From assembly GCF_014644295.1 (NCBI RefSeq), contig NZ_BMKK01000011.1:124001-188000 (forward strand): a DNA stretch of 64,000 bases, in the 5' to 3' direction. Shown here piece by piece: positions 54,238 to 63,162 of this stretch (position 1 is the first letter of the stretch; every line of letters begins with the position of its first letter). Both the position numbers and the translations under genes were made by a program. This stretch comes from Emticicia aquatilis (GTDB taxonomy: Bacteria > Bacteroidota > Bacteroidia > Cytophagales > Spirosomataceae). The notes under the pieces were generated by a model. That model was not told where the DNA came from and did not search any database. It saw only the letters and a program-made list of their open reading frames with translations.

Positions 54238-55509
54238 TTATTCAGACTTCGCTCGTTTCAAACTCAAATTCCACATCGAAAGCCCAACTAAAATTACATA
54301 AATAATTGATATACAATAAGATAGGATAATGAAAAAATCAAGGTAGTTAATGCTTTTCTGAAAGAAATTTTTGTAGAAAAGTACCAAAATACTGCCCAAA
54401 TAAGCATAATAATCGGCAAATGTAATCAAGAAACCAACCGTTCCTGATTTCTTGAAGGCGGCAATCATTCGCTCAAAATACAAACTATTACACATCGAAT
54501 AAGCCATGTAAACGCCCAGTCCTAAACTCGTGAGCCATGCTACAGGAGAAAGCATTTGTTGCTGATAAAGCAGCGTACTGACGCCAATCAGAATGCCTCC
54601 CGCCAACATCAAAAGTTGAATAATTACAAAGGCTTTATAATTATTTTGTACCCAACGCATAGCGGCCATCATCAGCAAAACCGTAATCGCAATCGGCGTT
54701 TCGGTTTGGGTAAAAATCGCAGAATTATTGCCATAGCCGAGTAGTTTCCAAATCTCAGGCGTGAAATTATCCCTAAACTCTCGGAATGTTGTCAGTAGCA
54801 CATACGACACCACAAAAATAAACATACTCAACGCAAATTCTTTGATAAATGCCTTTCTGTCAGCTTTTTGCATCGGTTTTCGCTCGGTACGGTTTTCCTT
54901 ATCCGCTTCGCTCGGCGGCGGAATTTGCCCCATCAACCATGTGCAAATTCCAAAAGGCACAATCATAATCGCACAGGCCACAAATGGCATCCAAAACTGA
55001 CTTACTTCGAGTGTAGTCATGACCCATTTTCCGATGCTTTTGGCAAAACCCGAACCCATGATAAACGAAGCCGTGAGAACAGCCACCAGCAAATCAGTTG
55101 TTTTTCGACCTTCAAGAAAACCCAAAATTGTACCATAAACCATGCCCAGTGGTAAACTTGCTAAGAAGATAAACACCAAATTGAATGGGGCAGGAGTAAG
55201 GGCAAAAAATAGATAACAAATCCACGATAAAGCTATCATTATCAATAAGTTACGTGAGCGATTGGCTGGAAGCATTTCGGAAACATACTTAATTCCCAAA
55301 CCTTTCGATACCGCAAAACCTAACACTTGTGCCGTAATGATAAGAATCTTGAAACTTACACCCAAAAACGATAATTCTTCATAAGTAGCCGCCGTGTATG
55401 CACGTCTAAACGGATAAAAACACATATAAGTGAAAAAGGCCGTGACAGAAGCAAATAAAGTTAAGCTAAACGAGCTTCGGCCAATGATTTGGGTGAGTTT
55501 TTGAGGCAT
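54238..55509 (-). CDS. DUF5690 family MFS-like membrane protein
   Basis: 423 residues from the ATG at 55509; the ATG at 55566 would add a non-conserved tail. About twelve hydrophobic segments. The first helix reads LTLFASVTAFFTYMCFYPFRRAY, followed by GVSFKILIITAQVLGFAVSKGLG, typical of this family. A cytoplasmic Lys/Glu/Arg-rich loop lies near the middle. Transported substrate unknown. It ends directly against the MITE. Its last ~75 bp are duplicated at 50920. Confidence 0.9.
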   Translation of the reverse strand: MPQKLTQIIGRSSFSLTLFASVTAFFTYMCFYPFRRAYTAATYEELSFLGVSFKILIITAQVLGFAVSKGLGIKYVSEMLPANRSRNLLIMIALSWICYLFFALTPAPFNLVFIFLASLPLGMVYGTILGFLEGRKTTDLLVAVLTASFIMGSGFAKSIGKWVMTTLEVSQFWMPFVACAIMIVPFGICTWLMGQIPPPSEADKENRTERKPMQKADRKAFIKEFALSMFIFVVSYVLLTTFREFRDNFTPEIWKLLGYGNNSAIFTQTETPIAITVLLMMAAMRWVQNNYKAFVIIQLLMLAGGILIGVSTLLYQQQMLSPVAWLTSLGLGVYMAYSMCNSLYFERMIAAFKKSGTVGFLITFADYYAYLGSILVLFYKNFFQKSINYLDFFIILSYCISIIYVILVGLSMWNLSLKRAKSE

Positions 55510-55664
55510 GATGAGGTGTCTGAATAGAATGAATAACCAAAGATAGTTTTTTGCACGAAAACCCACCGCCCGCCGCCCAGTAAATTTTATAATATTAATG
55601 AAAGTCTCTTTTTGGTATTCAATACATTTGTGATGTTTAGTAACCTTTAAAAATCAAAAACGCC

Positions 55665-55940
55665 ATGAAAAGGATTCTCTTAGCTACTTTATTACTTTCC
55701 GCCTCTTTCGGAATATTAGGAAGTTGTTCAAAAGCCGCTGCCGTTGTAACTAATAAATGCGACGACGAAGCCAAAAAAGTAACTGATGCCGCAACTGCTT
55801 TTAGTGCAGACCCCACCAATAAAGCCAAATGTCAAGCCTACTCCAATGCCTTGAGTGCATTTTTCAAATCTTGCCCGACTTATTATACAGGTGCTACCAA
55901 AAAAGATTTAGAAGATTTTGTTGCAAATGCCTGTAAATAA
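55665..55940 (+). CDS. Small lipoprotein with four cysteines
   Basis: 91 residues. Signal peptide with lipobox LGSC; the mature ~70 residues have four further Cys (NKCDDE, AKCQAY, SCPTYY, NACK), probably two disulfides. It is Ala/Lys-rich and helical. No family recognised. A TACATTTG box at 55623-55630 fits a -7 promoter element. Confidence 0.75.
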   Translation: MKRILLATLLLSASFGILGSCSKAAAVVTNKCDDEAKKVTDAATAFSADPTNKAKCQAYSNALSAFFKSCPTYYTGATKKDLEDFVANACK

Positions 55941-55984
55941 GAGTTGCGACAGTATCTTACAAAGTGTATAAAAGTTGCTATCTT

Positions 55985-56057
55985 ATCCCGTAGGGATTAC
56001 ATATCGGTAGAAAACATTAAAGTCAAGTTCCTATTTTCATGCCTTAGGTATGAAAAT
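55985..56057 (+). repeat. Dispersed two-hairpin repeat, copy 4
   Basis: ATCCCGTAGGGATT, ACATATCGGTAGAAAA, about 17 bases, then the 10-bp hairpin TTTTCATGCC-TTA-GGTATGAAAA. Lies in the 3' leader of the small lipoprotein gene, so it is probably transcribed. Confidence 0.75.
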
Positions 56058-56071
56058 ACGGCTATTATTTG

Positions 56072-56112
56072 ACTCATTTTGAGATACAGAAGCTCTCAAA
56101 ATGAGTTTTTTT
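56072..56112 (+). terminator. Intrinsic terminator
   Basis: Perfect 13-bp stem ACTCATTTTGAGA/TCTCAAAATGAGT with a 9-base loop and a TTTTTT tail. Insulates the BlaI unit from the lipoprotein gene. Confidence 0.9.
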
Positions 56113-56119
56113 ATTTATC

Positions 56120-56191
56120 TACGAAAATATTCGTAATAAAATTTGGAACTACGAAAAACTTCGTATTATATTTGCTACGAAATTATTCGTA
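56120..56191. promoter_or_regulatory. Three tandem BlaI-type operators
   Basis: TACGAAAATATTCGTA (56120-56135), TACGAAAAACTTCGTA (56150-56165) and TACGAAATTATTCGTA (56176-56191). All are TACGAA-N4-TTCGTA, with spacings of 30 and 26 bases. They enclose and overlap the promoter of the BlaI-like gene. Confidence 0.88.
56142..56174 (+). promoter_or_regulatory. Promoter of the BlaI-M56 operon
   Basis: TTTG (56142-56145) and TATATTTG (56167-56174), 21-base spacer. Transcription would begin within the third operator. Confidence 0.75.
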
Positions 56192-56200
56192 AACAGAATT

Positions 56201-56593
56201 ATGGAAAACATACCATCAATAAAGCCCACCGAATCGGAACTGGAGATTTTGCAGATTTTATGGCAATTGGGCAAGGCCACGGTCAGACAAGTAAACGACG
56301 AACTTTCTAAGTTTAAAGAAGTTGGCTACACCACTACACTCAAGTTGATGCAAATCATGCACGAAAAACATATCTTGAGCCGCACTGAAGAAGGGCGTTA
56401 TCATCTTTATCAAGCCGAAATAGGTGAGGAGCAGACTCAGCAACTTTTACTCGGAAAATTTGTTGATGCTACTTTCAGAGGTTCGGCCATGAAATTGGTT
56501 ATGCAAGCACTTGGCAATCAGGACGTTAGTCTTGATGAACTCGATGAAATCAAGAAGCTCATTGCCGAAAAAGAAAAGAATTTAAATTTATAA
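56201..56593 (+). CDS. BlaI/MecI/CopY family repressor
   Basis: 130 residues. Winged HTH: PTESELEILQILWQLGKATVRQVNDELSK, then EVGYTTTLKLMQIMHEKHILSR and EGRYHLYQAEI. The C-terminal dimer helix (SLDELDEIKKLIAEKEKN) is standard. It should bind the three TACGAA-N4-TTCGTA dyads ahead of its own start and repress the operon until the partner M56 protease cuts it. Confidence 0.94.
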   Translation: MENIPSIKPTESELEILQILWQLGKATVRQVNDELSKFKEVGYTTTLKLMQIMHEKHILSRTEEGRYHLYQAEIGEEQTQQLLLGKFVDATFRGSAMKLVMQALGNQDVSLDELDEIKKLIAEKEKNLNL

Positions 56594-56604
56594 AATCGAA
56601 ATTT

Positions 56605-56651
56605 TATACCTTATTACCTCGTAAGGTATAATGTAAATCCCCCTTTAGGGG
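56605..56651 (+). repeat. Two hairpins between BlaI and M56 genes
   Basis: TATACCTTA-ttacctcg-TAAGGTATA (perfect 9-bp stem), then CCCCCTTTAGGGG followed by TTAGGGG just before the start. It may lower expression of the protease relative to the repressor. The C-run/G-run type resembles the GC-rich tail at 27530. Confidence 0.5.
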
Positions 56652-56663
56652 TTAGGGGTAATT

Positions 56664-59015
56664 ATGAAAAAGCTAACAGACATTATCAACTACAACACAA
56701 GTTCGGCTCTTGGCTGGACACTCATTCACTCAATCTGGCAAGGATTTGCCATTTTGTTGGCCTTCGGTATTTTGTATTACATTTTCAAGCCATCCGTCAC
56801 TCGTTATAGGCTCGGAATCGGGGCTTTAACTTTGCAGTTTGTGGCTGCTATTGTTACATTTTTTACTGTTTATCAACCAGTTAGTCCTTCTGCTGCATTG
56901 CCGAGCAATCAGGCATTTAGTAATTTCTTATTGAATAACTCAAATCTGATTTTTACTCCTAAAAAACTCAGTATTCTACAACAAATTGAGTTTTTCTTGC
57001 AAAATAATCTTGACGTTTTTGTCATGATTTGGTTGGTCGGAACTACACTTTTATTGCTACGTTTGTTGGTTGGTTTTACGCACGTACAAAGCCTAAAAGT
57101 ACAACAAGTGAATCCAATAAGTGCTGATATTCAGGCATTAATGAATAGCCTGCTCGAAAAAACACAAATGCCAGCTACTATCAAATTACTCGAATCGGCA
57201 CGTGCGACCGTACCGATGACGATTGGTTGGCTAAAACCTGTGGTTTTGCTACCCGTAGGTATGGCTTCGGGTCTGACAATCAAGCAGTTAGAGGCTATTT
57301 TAGCCCACGAATTGGCTCACATCAAACGCTACGATTATTTGGTTAATATCTTCCAAAATTTCGTTGAAATCTTGTTTTTCTTTCATCCTGCAACTTGGTT
57401 TATTTCGGGCAAAGTGCGTGATGAACGAGAAAACTGTTGCGATGATTTTGCAGTCGAAATCTGTGGAGATAGTTTGGTACTGGCCAAAGCTCTCACGCAA
57501 GTAGCAAGTTATCAGCAACAGCCACGTTTGGCAATGGCTTTCGGTGCAAAACGCCAAACTTTCATGGACAGAATCAAACGTATTATCGGAATAAACGATT
57601 CAAAACCAATGAGTTATGGTAATTGGGCTGCGGTGATGGGAATGATTTTGGTGGTTGCTTTGGGCATCACTTATGCACAAAAAGAAATCAAGAAAGATTC
57701 ACCAACAGCCAAAGATGAAAAATCAACAGTATCTAAAGCAGATGCGATTGATAATGTTGCTCCAGTTAGTGTTGCCGATAATGTAGAAATGCCTGCTGAT
57801 ACTTCCAAATTAGATGAAGTTGAGGCCGAGATGGAGGTTTTGAGCAAAGAAATGGAGAAATACAGTAAAGAAATGGAAGTACTGAGCCGCCAAATGGAAG
57901 AAAAGTATAGTCGTCAAATGGAAAAAGAGAGCGAGGCTATGCAACAGGTTCAGCGTAAATTCCAAGTGCCACAACGCAAAATTCAAGATTTGTCGATTCA
58001 GATACAGGAGGTAAGTTTGGCTATGCAAAAAATCCATAACAAATACATGGATGCGGAAAAAATGCCAGCTGATGCCGAACGAAAACTCAAAGATTTGGAG
58101 AAACAAGAGCGAGTATTAGAAAAACAAATGCACGAGTTTGAGCAGCAAATGAATGGCATTGAAGCCGAAATGCGTCCGTTTGAGAAGCGTATGCAAAATC
58201 TCAGTTCACCAATGGATAGTTTAGGCCGATTGATGGAACGCTACTCAAAACCAATGGATAGCCTCGGTAAAATTATGGAGGCAAAAGGTAAGGTTTTAGA
58301 AAAACTGGCTAAAGAAGAAGAAGCTCGTTTCAAAAAAGACTTAGAGTCGTTTGCTGAAATGCTCTATAAAGATGGGTTAATAAAAAACAAAAAAGATTTT
58401 GAGGTACGTCTAAAAGGTGAAAAACTTTTGATTGGTTTAGAGCCACAATCTGCGGCAGTTTATGAAAAAGTTTGGAATTGGGTAAATAAAACTTGGGGAA
58501 GCAGACATAAAGATTTGCAAGAAAAAGATTTCAGAATCACCGTAAACGGCGATAACGTAAATTTCAGTACGCATGGTAGTCGTAATTATTATCGTTATGG
58601 AAGTACATATCCTGCACCACCTGCTCGCCCTTCAACACCAAGAGGAGTTGAGGCACCAACTCCGCCAGCACCACGTAATTTTCGTTCGTCAGCTTCAGAA
58701 GTTGCACCACCACCGCCACCACCAACTCGTGCAAGAACGCCCTCAACACCCAAACCACCAAAACCAGTAAGGGTAGGAGTAGTCGATAAAAACTTTCAGA
58801 TTACCAATGGGCTTATCCGTGATAATAAAGGCACTTGTTCGGTTTACGTAGTTTCTGAGAAAGATGGAAAGTCTATTGCCAAAGCAATCACGGCTACGCT
58901 CGTCAACGATAAATGGACAGCCAAAGGCTTGAAAGTAGGCGATAAAGTGATTTTGAAGAGTGATGTAAAAGTAAAGAATGGTGACGCCCTAAATCTATTG
59001 GCTATCAATAATTAA
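56664..59015 (+). CDS. M56 family metalloprotease/antirepressor (BlaR1-like) with coiled-coil extension
   Basis: 783 residues. Four hydrophobic helices lie in the first ~330 residues, with the zinc motif HELAH (His215, Glu216, His219) and ENCCDDFAV supplying the third ligand region (Glu256). This is the BlaR1/MecR1 cytoplasmic protease part. No penicillin-binding sensor domain is present. Instead there is a long Met/Glu/Lys-rich coiled coil (about 380-580) with repeated K-x-M-E-x-x-S and S-x-P-M-D-S-L-G-x-x-M-E units, a soluble stretch, and a Pro-rich tail leading to a small C-terminal domain (KNGDALNLLAINN end). It likely cleaves the BlaI-like repressor on an envelope signal. Confidence 0.9.
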   Translation: MKKLTDIINYNTSSALGWTLIHSIWQGFAILLAFGILYYIFKPSVTRYRLGIGALTLQFVAAIVTFFTVYQPVSPSAALPSNQAFSNFLLNNSNLIFTPKKLSILQQIEFFLQNNLDVFVMIWLVGTTLLLLRLLVGFTHVQSLKVQQVNPISADIQALMNSLLEKTQMPATIKLLESARATVPMTIGWLKPVVLLPVGMASGLTIKQLEAILAHELAHIKRYDYLVNIFQNFVEILFFFHPATWFISGKVRDERENCCDDFAVEICGDSLVLAKALTQVASYQQQPRLAMAFGAKRQTFMDRIKRIIGINDSKPMSYGNWAAVMGMILVVALGITYAQKEIKKDSPTAKDEKSTVSKADAIDNVAPVSVADNVEMPADTSKLDEVEAEMEVLSKEMEKYSKEMEVLSRQMEEKYSRQMEKESEAMQQVQRKFQVPQRKIQDLSIQIQEVSLAMQKIHNKYMDAEKMPADAERKLKDLEKQERVLEKQMHEFEQQMNGIEAEMRPFEKRMQNLSSPMDSLGRLMERYSKPMDSLGKIMEAKGKVLEKLAKEEEARFKKDLESFAEMLYKDGLIKNKKDFEVRLKGEKLLIGLEPQSAAVYEKVWNWVNKTWGSRHKDLQEKDFRITVNGDNVNFSTHGSRNYYRYGSTYPAPPARPSTPRGVEAPTPPAPRNFRSSASEVAPPPPPPTRARTPSTPKPPKPVRVGVVDKNFQITNGLIRDNKGTCSVYVVSEKDGKSIAKAITATLVNDKWTAKGLKVGDKVILKSDVKVKNGDALNLLAINN

Positions 59016-59030
59016 GCTACTCATAAACAA

Positions 59031-59065
59031 AAACAGCTTCTTTCAAGAGAAGAAAGAAGCTGTTT
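59031..59065. terminator. Bidirectional intrinsic terminator
   Basis: Perfect 14-bp stem AAACAGCTTCTTTC/GAAAGAAGCTGTTT with a 7-base loop, between the convergent M56 and DUF1080 genes. Confidence 0.9.
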
Positions 59066-59093
59066 CTACTGTCGTCTATCGACTGTTGACTAA

Positions 59094-59873
59094 TTACAGT
59101 CTTCTAATCCAAATATTTCTGAATTGAGTTTTGTTACCGTGGTCTTGTAAGTGAATCACGTCTTCGCCGTGAGCTTCTGGATACATGTGTAAACCAATGT
59201 AGTTTGTGAGTCCCAAAATCGTAGTATTGTTCTGAACCAACACTCCATTGTGCAAAACTGTAATACGAGCAGGATAATCTAAACGTCCATCAGGTTTGAA
59301 GCGAGGTGCGGTATAAATTACGTCATAAGTATTCCATTCTAATGGGCCACGCATTGCATTTACGAGCGGAGCAGTATCCTTATATATACTACCTGCTTGT
59401 CCGTTACGATACGTGCGGTTTTGGTAAGAATCCAAAATCTGCAATTCGTAACGGTCTTGGAAGAACACCCCACTATTACCACGACCTTGGCTTACACCCG
59501 CAACTTCATCAGGGGCCGAAAACTCAATGTGTAGTTGGCAATCACCAAATTTCAATTTTGTTTTAATATCACCAGTTTTTGGAACCACTTCCATTCGACC
59601 ATCAATTACTAACCATGGAGCAGGTGAACCATCTTTAGCACTTACCCATTGAGATAAATCTTTACCATCAAATAATATAATGGCATCAGAAGGTGCATCG
59701 GCACTGGTTTTACCTGGAGTTACAACAGTAACCTCTGGTTCCCAGATTTCAGTCATCTCGGGTTTCATCGGCATCGGCGAAACCGCAGGTGGAGTAGAAG
59801 AATATTGTGCATAAGATTTTGCACTAAGAAGCATGGCGAATGCAACCGAAGCAATGATTTGTACTTTTTTCAT
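59094..59873 (-). CDS. Secreted DUF1080 protein
   Basis: 259 residues with a signal peptide (to SYAQ) and no lipobox. The lectin-like sandwich: ILFDGKDLSQWV, GDCQLHIEFSAP, GRGNSGVFFQDRYELQILDSY, and HLQDHGNKTQFRNIWIRRL. It keeps more of the classical DUF1080 pattern than the lipoprotein at 34549. Probably binds or hydrolyses glycans outside the cell. Confidence 0.92.
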   Translation of the reverse strand: MKKVQIIASVAFAMLLSAKSYAQYSSTPPAVSPMPMKPEMTEIWEPEVTVVTPGKTSADAPSDAIILFDGKDLSQWVSAKDGSPAPWLVIDGRMEVVPKTGDIKTKLKFGDCQLHIEFSAPDEVAGVSQGRGNSGVFFQDRYELQILDSYQNRTYRNGQAGSIYKDTAPLVNAMRGPLEWNTYDVIYTAPRFKPDGRLDYPARITVLHNGVLVQNNTTILGLTNYIGLHMYPEAHGEDVIHLQDHGNKTQFRNIWIRRL

Positions 59874-60505
59874 CTCAGTATTAAAGGTTGATTATTTTGA
59901 CGCTCAAATGTAATAAAGTTTTGTGAATCAAAACCAAATAGTGTACGAAAATGACATTTAATTGTACGAAAATGGACAATTTTTAGACATCTTAAAAGCT
60001 TCTTAGTTTTAATAGTTTTATGTAAGTGTCTGATAGTGAGTTATTTATGTAATACTTGGCATGGTGGTAAATTTCTTGGCACGGCTTTTTCAAATAGTAA
60101 TATGTAGTCAGTAGGATATTTGGCCTAAAAACAAAACAATATTTGGTTTTTGTTAGTTATTAATATTGAAATGGATTTAAAAGAAAATAAAATTTTGTTA
60201 TAAGGGCGTTTTAAAGCCATCAAGTCTAATCGCCACTCGTCCTTTTAAAATAACCATTTGAGTAGTTTGTATTACATAGTACCAAGTTTTACCCATACCT
60301 TTGAATCATCAAACAAGGCAGTACACGATTTAAGAATTATAACAAAAAAGATTTTATAAAAAGCCGAATCACATAGAAGAAGAATTTCATCACAAAGATT
60401 ACTTACTTCATCACTTATGTTTCCGGAGCTTAAATCGAGACACTAATTTTGAATCAACAAAACAAAAACAACAATTAAAAAACAAAACATTAAATACATA
60501 AAATT
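59874..60505. other. Intergenic region
   Basis: About 630 bp, AT-rich, no open frame. Near its left end TGTACGAAAATG occurs twice in tandem (59940 and 59964), perhaps a regulator site. The right 60 bases are the leader of the DUF3244-like genes. Confidence 0.5.
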
Positions 60506-60916
60506 ATGAAAACTTTAAAATCAACATTGGCCATCGCTTTATTAGCAACAACAGTATTCTTCAATGCAAATGCCGAAGATAAAAAATTGGAGAAAAACGA
60601 AGCCTCAACTTCAAACTCATTAGCTACCTACAAAATGAGTAACCTCAAAGTAGGAATGTATGAAGTAGGAAACGTGAACTCAATGAAATTGAATCTTACT
60701 TTGACGAAGGATGCAGGAAAAACAGCTAACGTAAAATTAATGAACGAAAACGGAACAGTATTGAGCGAAACAACAGTGAGCAAAAAAGAAACAGCTTATA
60801 ACTTCCGATTCGATTTCTCAGAGTCTGCTACTGGTAAATATTTCATTGAAGTAACCAACGGTGACCACATTATTACTAAAGAAATTTTGAAAGGAAAAGG
60901 TACTTTGAGCTACTAA
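60506..60916 (+). CDS. DUF3244-like small secreted protein, first of three
   Basis: 136 residues with a signal peptide (cut after NANA). The mature part is one beta-sandwich of the DUF3244 / C-terminal-domain type: LNLTLTKDAGKTANVKLMN, NGTVLSETTVSKKE, and TGKYFIEVTNGDHIITKEIL. That fold is also that of T9SS sorting tails, but here it is a whole small protein. Function unknown. The first ~75 bases are nearly identical to those of the next gene, so it is a recent duplicate. Confidence 0.85.
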   Translation: MKTLKSTLAIALLATTVFFNANAEDKKLEKNEASTSNSLATYKMSNLKVGMYEVGNVNSMKLNLTLTKDAGKTANVKLMNENGTVLSETTVSKKETAYNFRFDFSESATGKYFIEVTNGDHIITKEILKGKGTLSY

Positions 60917-61060
60917 TACCGATCATCAAGAGTTTTGACCGATTGTGCTAAAACTCGAAACGTAAACAACAATCACAACATCTTATAATTGATATGGTGC
61001 GGCAATCCGCAGAGCTATAAAATAAAACATTTAAAATTGCGGTTCGCCGCTCACAAAATT

Positions 61061-61486
61061 ATGAAAACTTTAAAATCAACATTGGCCATCGCTTTATTAG
61101 CAACAACAGTATTCTTCAACGCAAACGCCGAAGACAAAAAAGAAGATAAAAAGGCAGAGAAAATTGAAACCGCTACGACTTCAAACTCGATTCTTAACTA
61201 CAAAATGACAAACCTTAACGTAGGAATGTATGAAGTAGGAAACGTGAACTCATTGCTGTTGAATTTGTCATTGACAAAAGATGCAGGTAAAATCGCTACC
61301 GTAAAATTAATGAATGAAAAAGGCAATGTATTGAGCGAAGAAAGAATCAGCAAAAAAGCTACTGGATATAATTTCAGATATGATTTCTCGACAATCGAAA
61401 CTGGTAAATACTTCATCGAAATCACCAACGGTGAGTATGTTATTACCAAAGAAATCTTGAAAGGAAAAGGTACTTTAAGTTACTAA
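61061..61486 (+). CDS. DUF3244-like small secreted protein, second of three
   Basis: 141 residues from the ATG at 61061 (same leader and signal peptide as the first copy); an ATG at 60989 would put a non-homologous tail in front. The mature part follows the first copy closely (VGMYEVGNVNS, NYKMTNLNVG, GKYFIEITNGEYVITKEIL). Two small hairpins, TGCGG-CAAT-CCGCA (60998-61011) and GCGG-TTCG-CCGC (61039-61050), lie in its leader. Confidence 0.87.
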   Translation: MKTLKSTLAIALLATTVFFNANAEDKKEDKKAEKIETATTSNSILNYKMTNLNVGMYEVGNVNSLLLNLSLTKDAGKIATVKLMNEKGNVLSEERISKKATGYNFRYDFSTIETGKYFIEITNGEYVITKEILKGKGTLSY

Positions 61487-61603
61487 TACCGTTCATCATT
61501 TATATCGACCGATTAGGCAAAACAGTGCAACGCAGCTAACAATCACAGCATCTTATAATCGAAAAAGCTATAACAATTACAAACATTTTAAAATCACAAA
61601 ATT

Positions 61604-62020
61604 ATGAAAACGACAGTAAGAAATTTCGCAATCGCTCTTATAGCAGGTGTATTCACATTCTCGACAGTATTAGCATCTGAGCCAATCGGCAAAAAAGATG
61701 AAAGCAAAACAGCCAGTAAACGCACATTTGATGTAGGTATGTATCGTGTCATTAACTCGATGAAAGTTAATGTTCTAATCGAAAAACAACAAGGAAAAGC
61801 ATTGGATATTACTTTGAAAAACGACCGCAACGAAGTAATTTATTCGGAAGTAGTGGCCAAGAATGCTGGCAAATTCTCAAAGAAATTTGATTTGACAGGT
61901 TTATCAGATGGTAAATATCGTTTTGAAATCTCGAATGGTAAAGAGGTAATTTCAAAAGAAGTAAATTTAGAAACACACGCACCAACACCAGCAGAATATC
62001 GCTCAGTTGAGGTGAAGTAA
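61604..62020 (+). CDS. DUF3244-like small secreted protein, third of three
   Basis: 138 residues with a signal peptide. It keeps the fold and the motif VGMYRVINSMKVNVLIEKQQG and DGKYRFEISNGKEVISKEV but has diverged much further than the first two. Leader ACAAAATTATG is shared. Presumably part of the same secreted family. A terminator follows the block. Confidence 0.83.
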   Translation: MKTTVRNFAIALIAGVFTFSTVLASEPIGKKDESKTASKRTFDVGMYRVINSMKVNVLIEKQQGKALDITLKNDRNEVIYSEVVAKNAGKFSKKFDLTGLSDGKYRFEISNGKEVISKEVNLETHAPTPAEYRSVEVK

Positions 62021-62137
62021 TAAAAGAGTCAACGGTCAATAGTCCAAAGTCCACAGGAAACAGTTTTTCTGTCGTCAGTTGTCTATCCGACCGTGGTTTT
62101 GAAAAGATTAGTTAGTATTTAGTTTAGGGGATTTAGA

Positions 62138-62171
62138 CAGCGTTTTGGAACTTTCCGAAACGCTGTTTTTT
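62138..62171 (+). terminator. Intrinsic terminator after the DUF3244-like cluster
   Basis: CAGCGTTTTGGAA pairs with TTCCGAAACGCTG (one G-T pair), followed by TTTTTTG. Confidence 0.88.
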
Positions 62172-62327
62172 GTTTTCTGCCAATATCTTTTTACTTTCGT
62201 TTACAAATAGTTAATCATAATCTGGGAATAAGTTTATTCAGCATTTAAGTGCTTGATTACTCGTCACTCGTCATTCGATTAATTCGTAAATTCAAATTAT
62301 TCAACCATTCCATTTTAATAAAACTCA

Positions 62328-63002
62328 ATGAAAACCTCTTTCAAAACTCTATTGTTAGTTTTACTCTCACTCTCAATGTTTTCTCTTAAACAAGACAAAC
62401 CCACTAAGGTAATTTTCTTTGGTGATTCAATTACTCAAGCTGGCGTAAATCCAGGTGGATACATCACCAAAATGAAAGAAATGCTCGAAAAACAAGGCAT
62501 TAAAGATAAATATCAGCTCATTGGAGCGGGTATCGGCGGAAACAAAGTGTATGATTTGTACCTAAGAATGGAAGACGATGTGCTTTCACAGAAGCCAGAT
62601 GTAGTCGTGATTTATGTGGGTGTAAATGATGTTTGGCACAAAGCCAGCTACGGAACAGGCACCGATGCCGATAAATTTGGTAATTTCTACACGGCTCTTA
62701 TCAAAAAAATGCAGTCGCAAGGCATCAAAGTAATCTGCTGCACACCAGCCGCCATTGGCGAACGCACGGATAATAGCAATCAACAAGATGGAGATTTGAA
62801 TCATTACTCTAATATTATTCGCACGATTTCGGCCAAATTTGATTGCCCATTGATTGATTTACGCAAAGAATTTATAGGTTATAATCTCAAAAATAACCCT
62901 ACTAACAAAGAATCGGGTATCTTAACAACTGACCGTGTACACTTGAATGAAATCGGCAATCAGTTTGTAGCCGATTTGATGATGAAAGCAGTAGTGAAGT
63001 AA
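62328..63002 (+). CDS. Secreted SGNH/GDSL hydrolase
   Basis: 224 residues with a signal peptide. SGNH blocks: Ser34 in VIFFGDSITQAG, a Gly in AGIGGNKV, Asn in YVGVNDVW, and His in DRVHLNEIGNQF. Acts as an esterase, perhaps on acetylated sugars. It is followed by a repeat block and the polysaccharide deacetylase gene, so a glycan-deacylation theme is possible. Confidence 0.93.
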   Translation: MKTSFKTLLLVLLSLSMFSLKQDKPTKVIFFGDSITQAGVNPGGYITKMKEMLEKQGIKDKYQLIGAGIGGNKVYDLYLRMEDDVLSQKPDVVVIYVGVNDVWHKASYGTGTDADKFGNFYTALIKKMQSQGIKVICCTPAAIGERTDNSNQQDGDLNHYSNIIRTISAKFDCPLIDLRKEFIGYNLKNNPTNKESGILTTDRVHLNEIGNQFVADLMMKAVVK

Positions 63003-63162
63003 GTTTGGCTTTAATTTGGTTTTAAAATGATTTACAAGGAAGACTTCGGACTGAGTGTTCTTTTCAGCGAAGTCTTCTTTGTTTACTTCAAAAAAACTCT
63101 CCACATAGAACCTCGAAGATGTAAAATGTTATAAACTATGCGAATCAAGAGTTGAATAAAAT

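Noticed and set aside
57810-58106. Minus-strand frame of 98 residues, very Phe/His/Leu-rich
   Set aside because: Shadow of the Glu/Lys/Met-rich coiled coil in the M56 protein.
59940-59980. Tandem TGTACGAAAATG boxes as a BlaI operator
   Set aside because: They are direct, not inverted, and lack the TTCGTA half, so they do not match the BlaI dyads at 56120.
60506-61486. Possible CRISPR-like or satellite repeat
   Set aside because: The repetition is explained by duplicated coding genes and their flanks; no short regular spacers.
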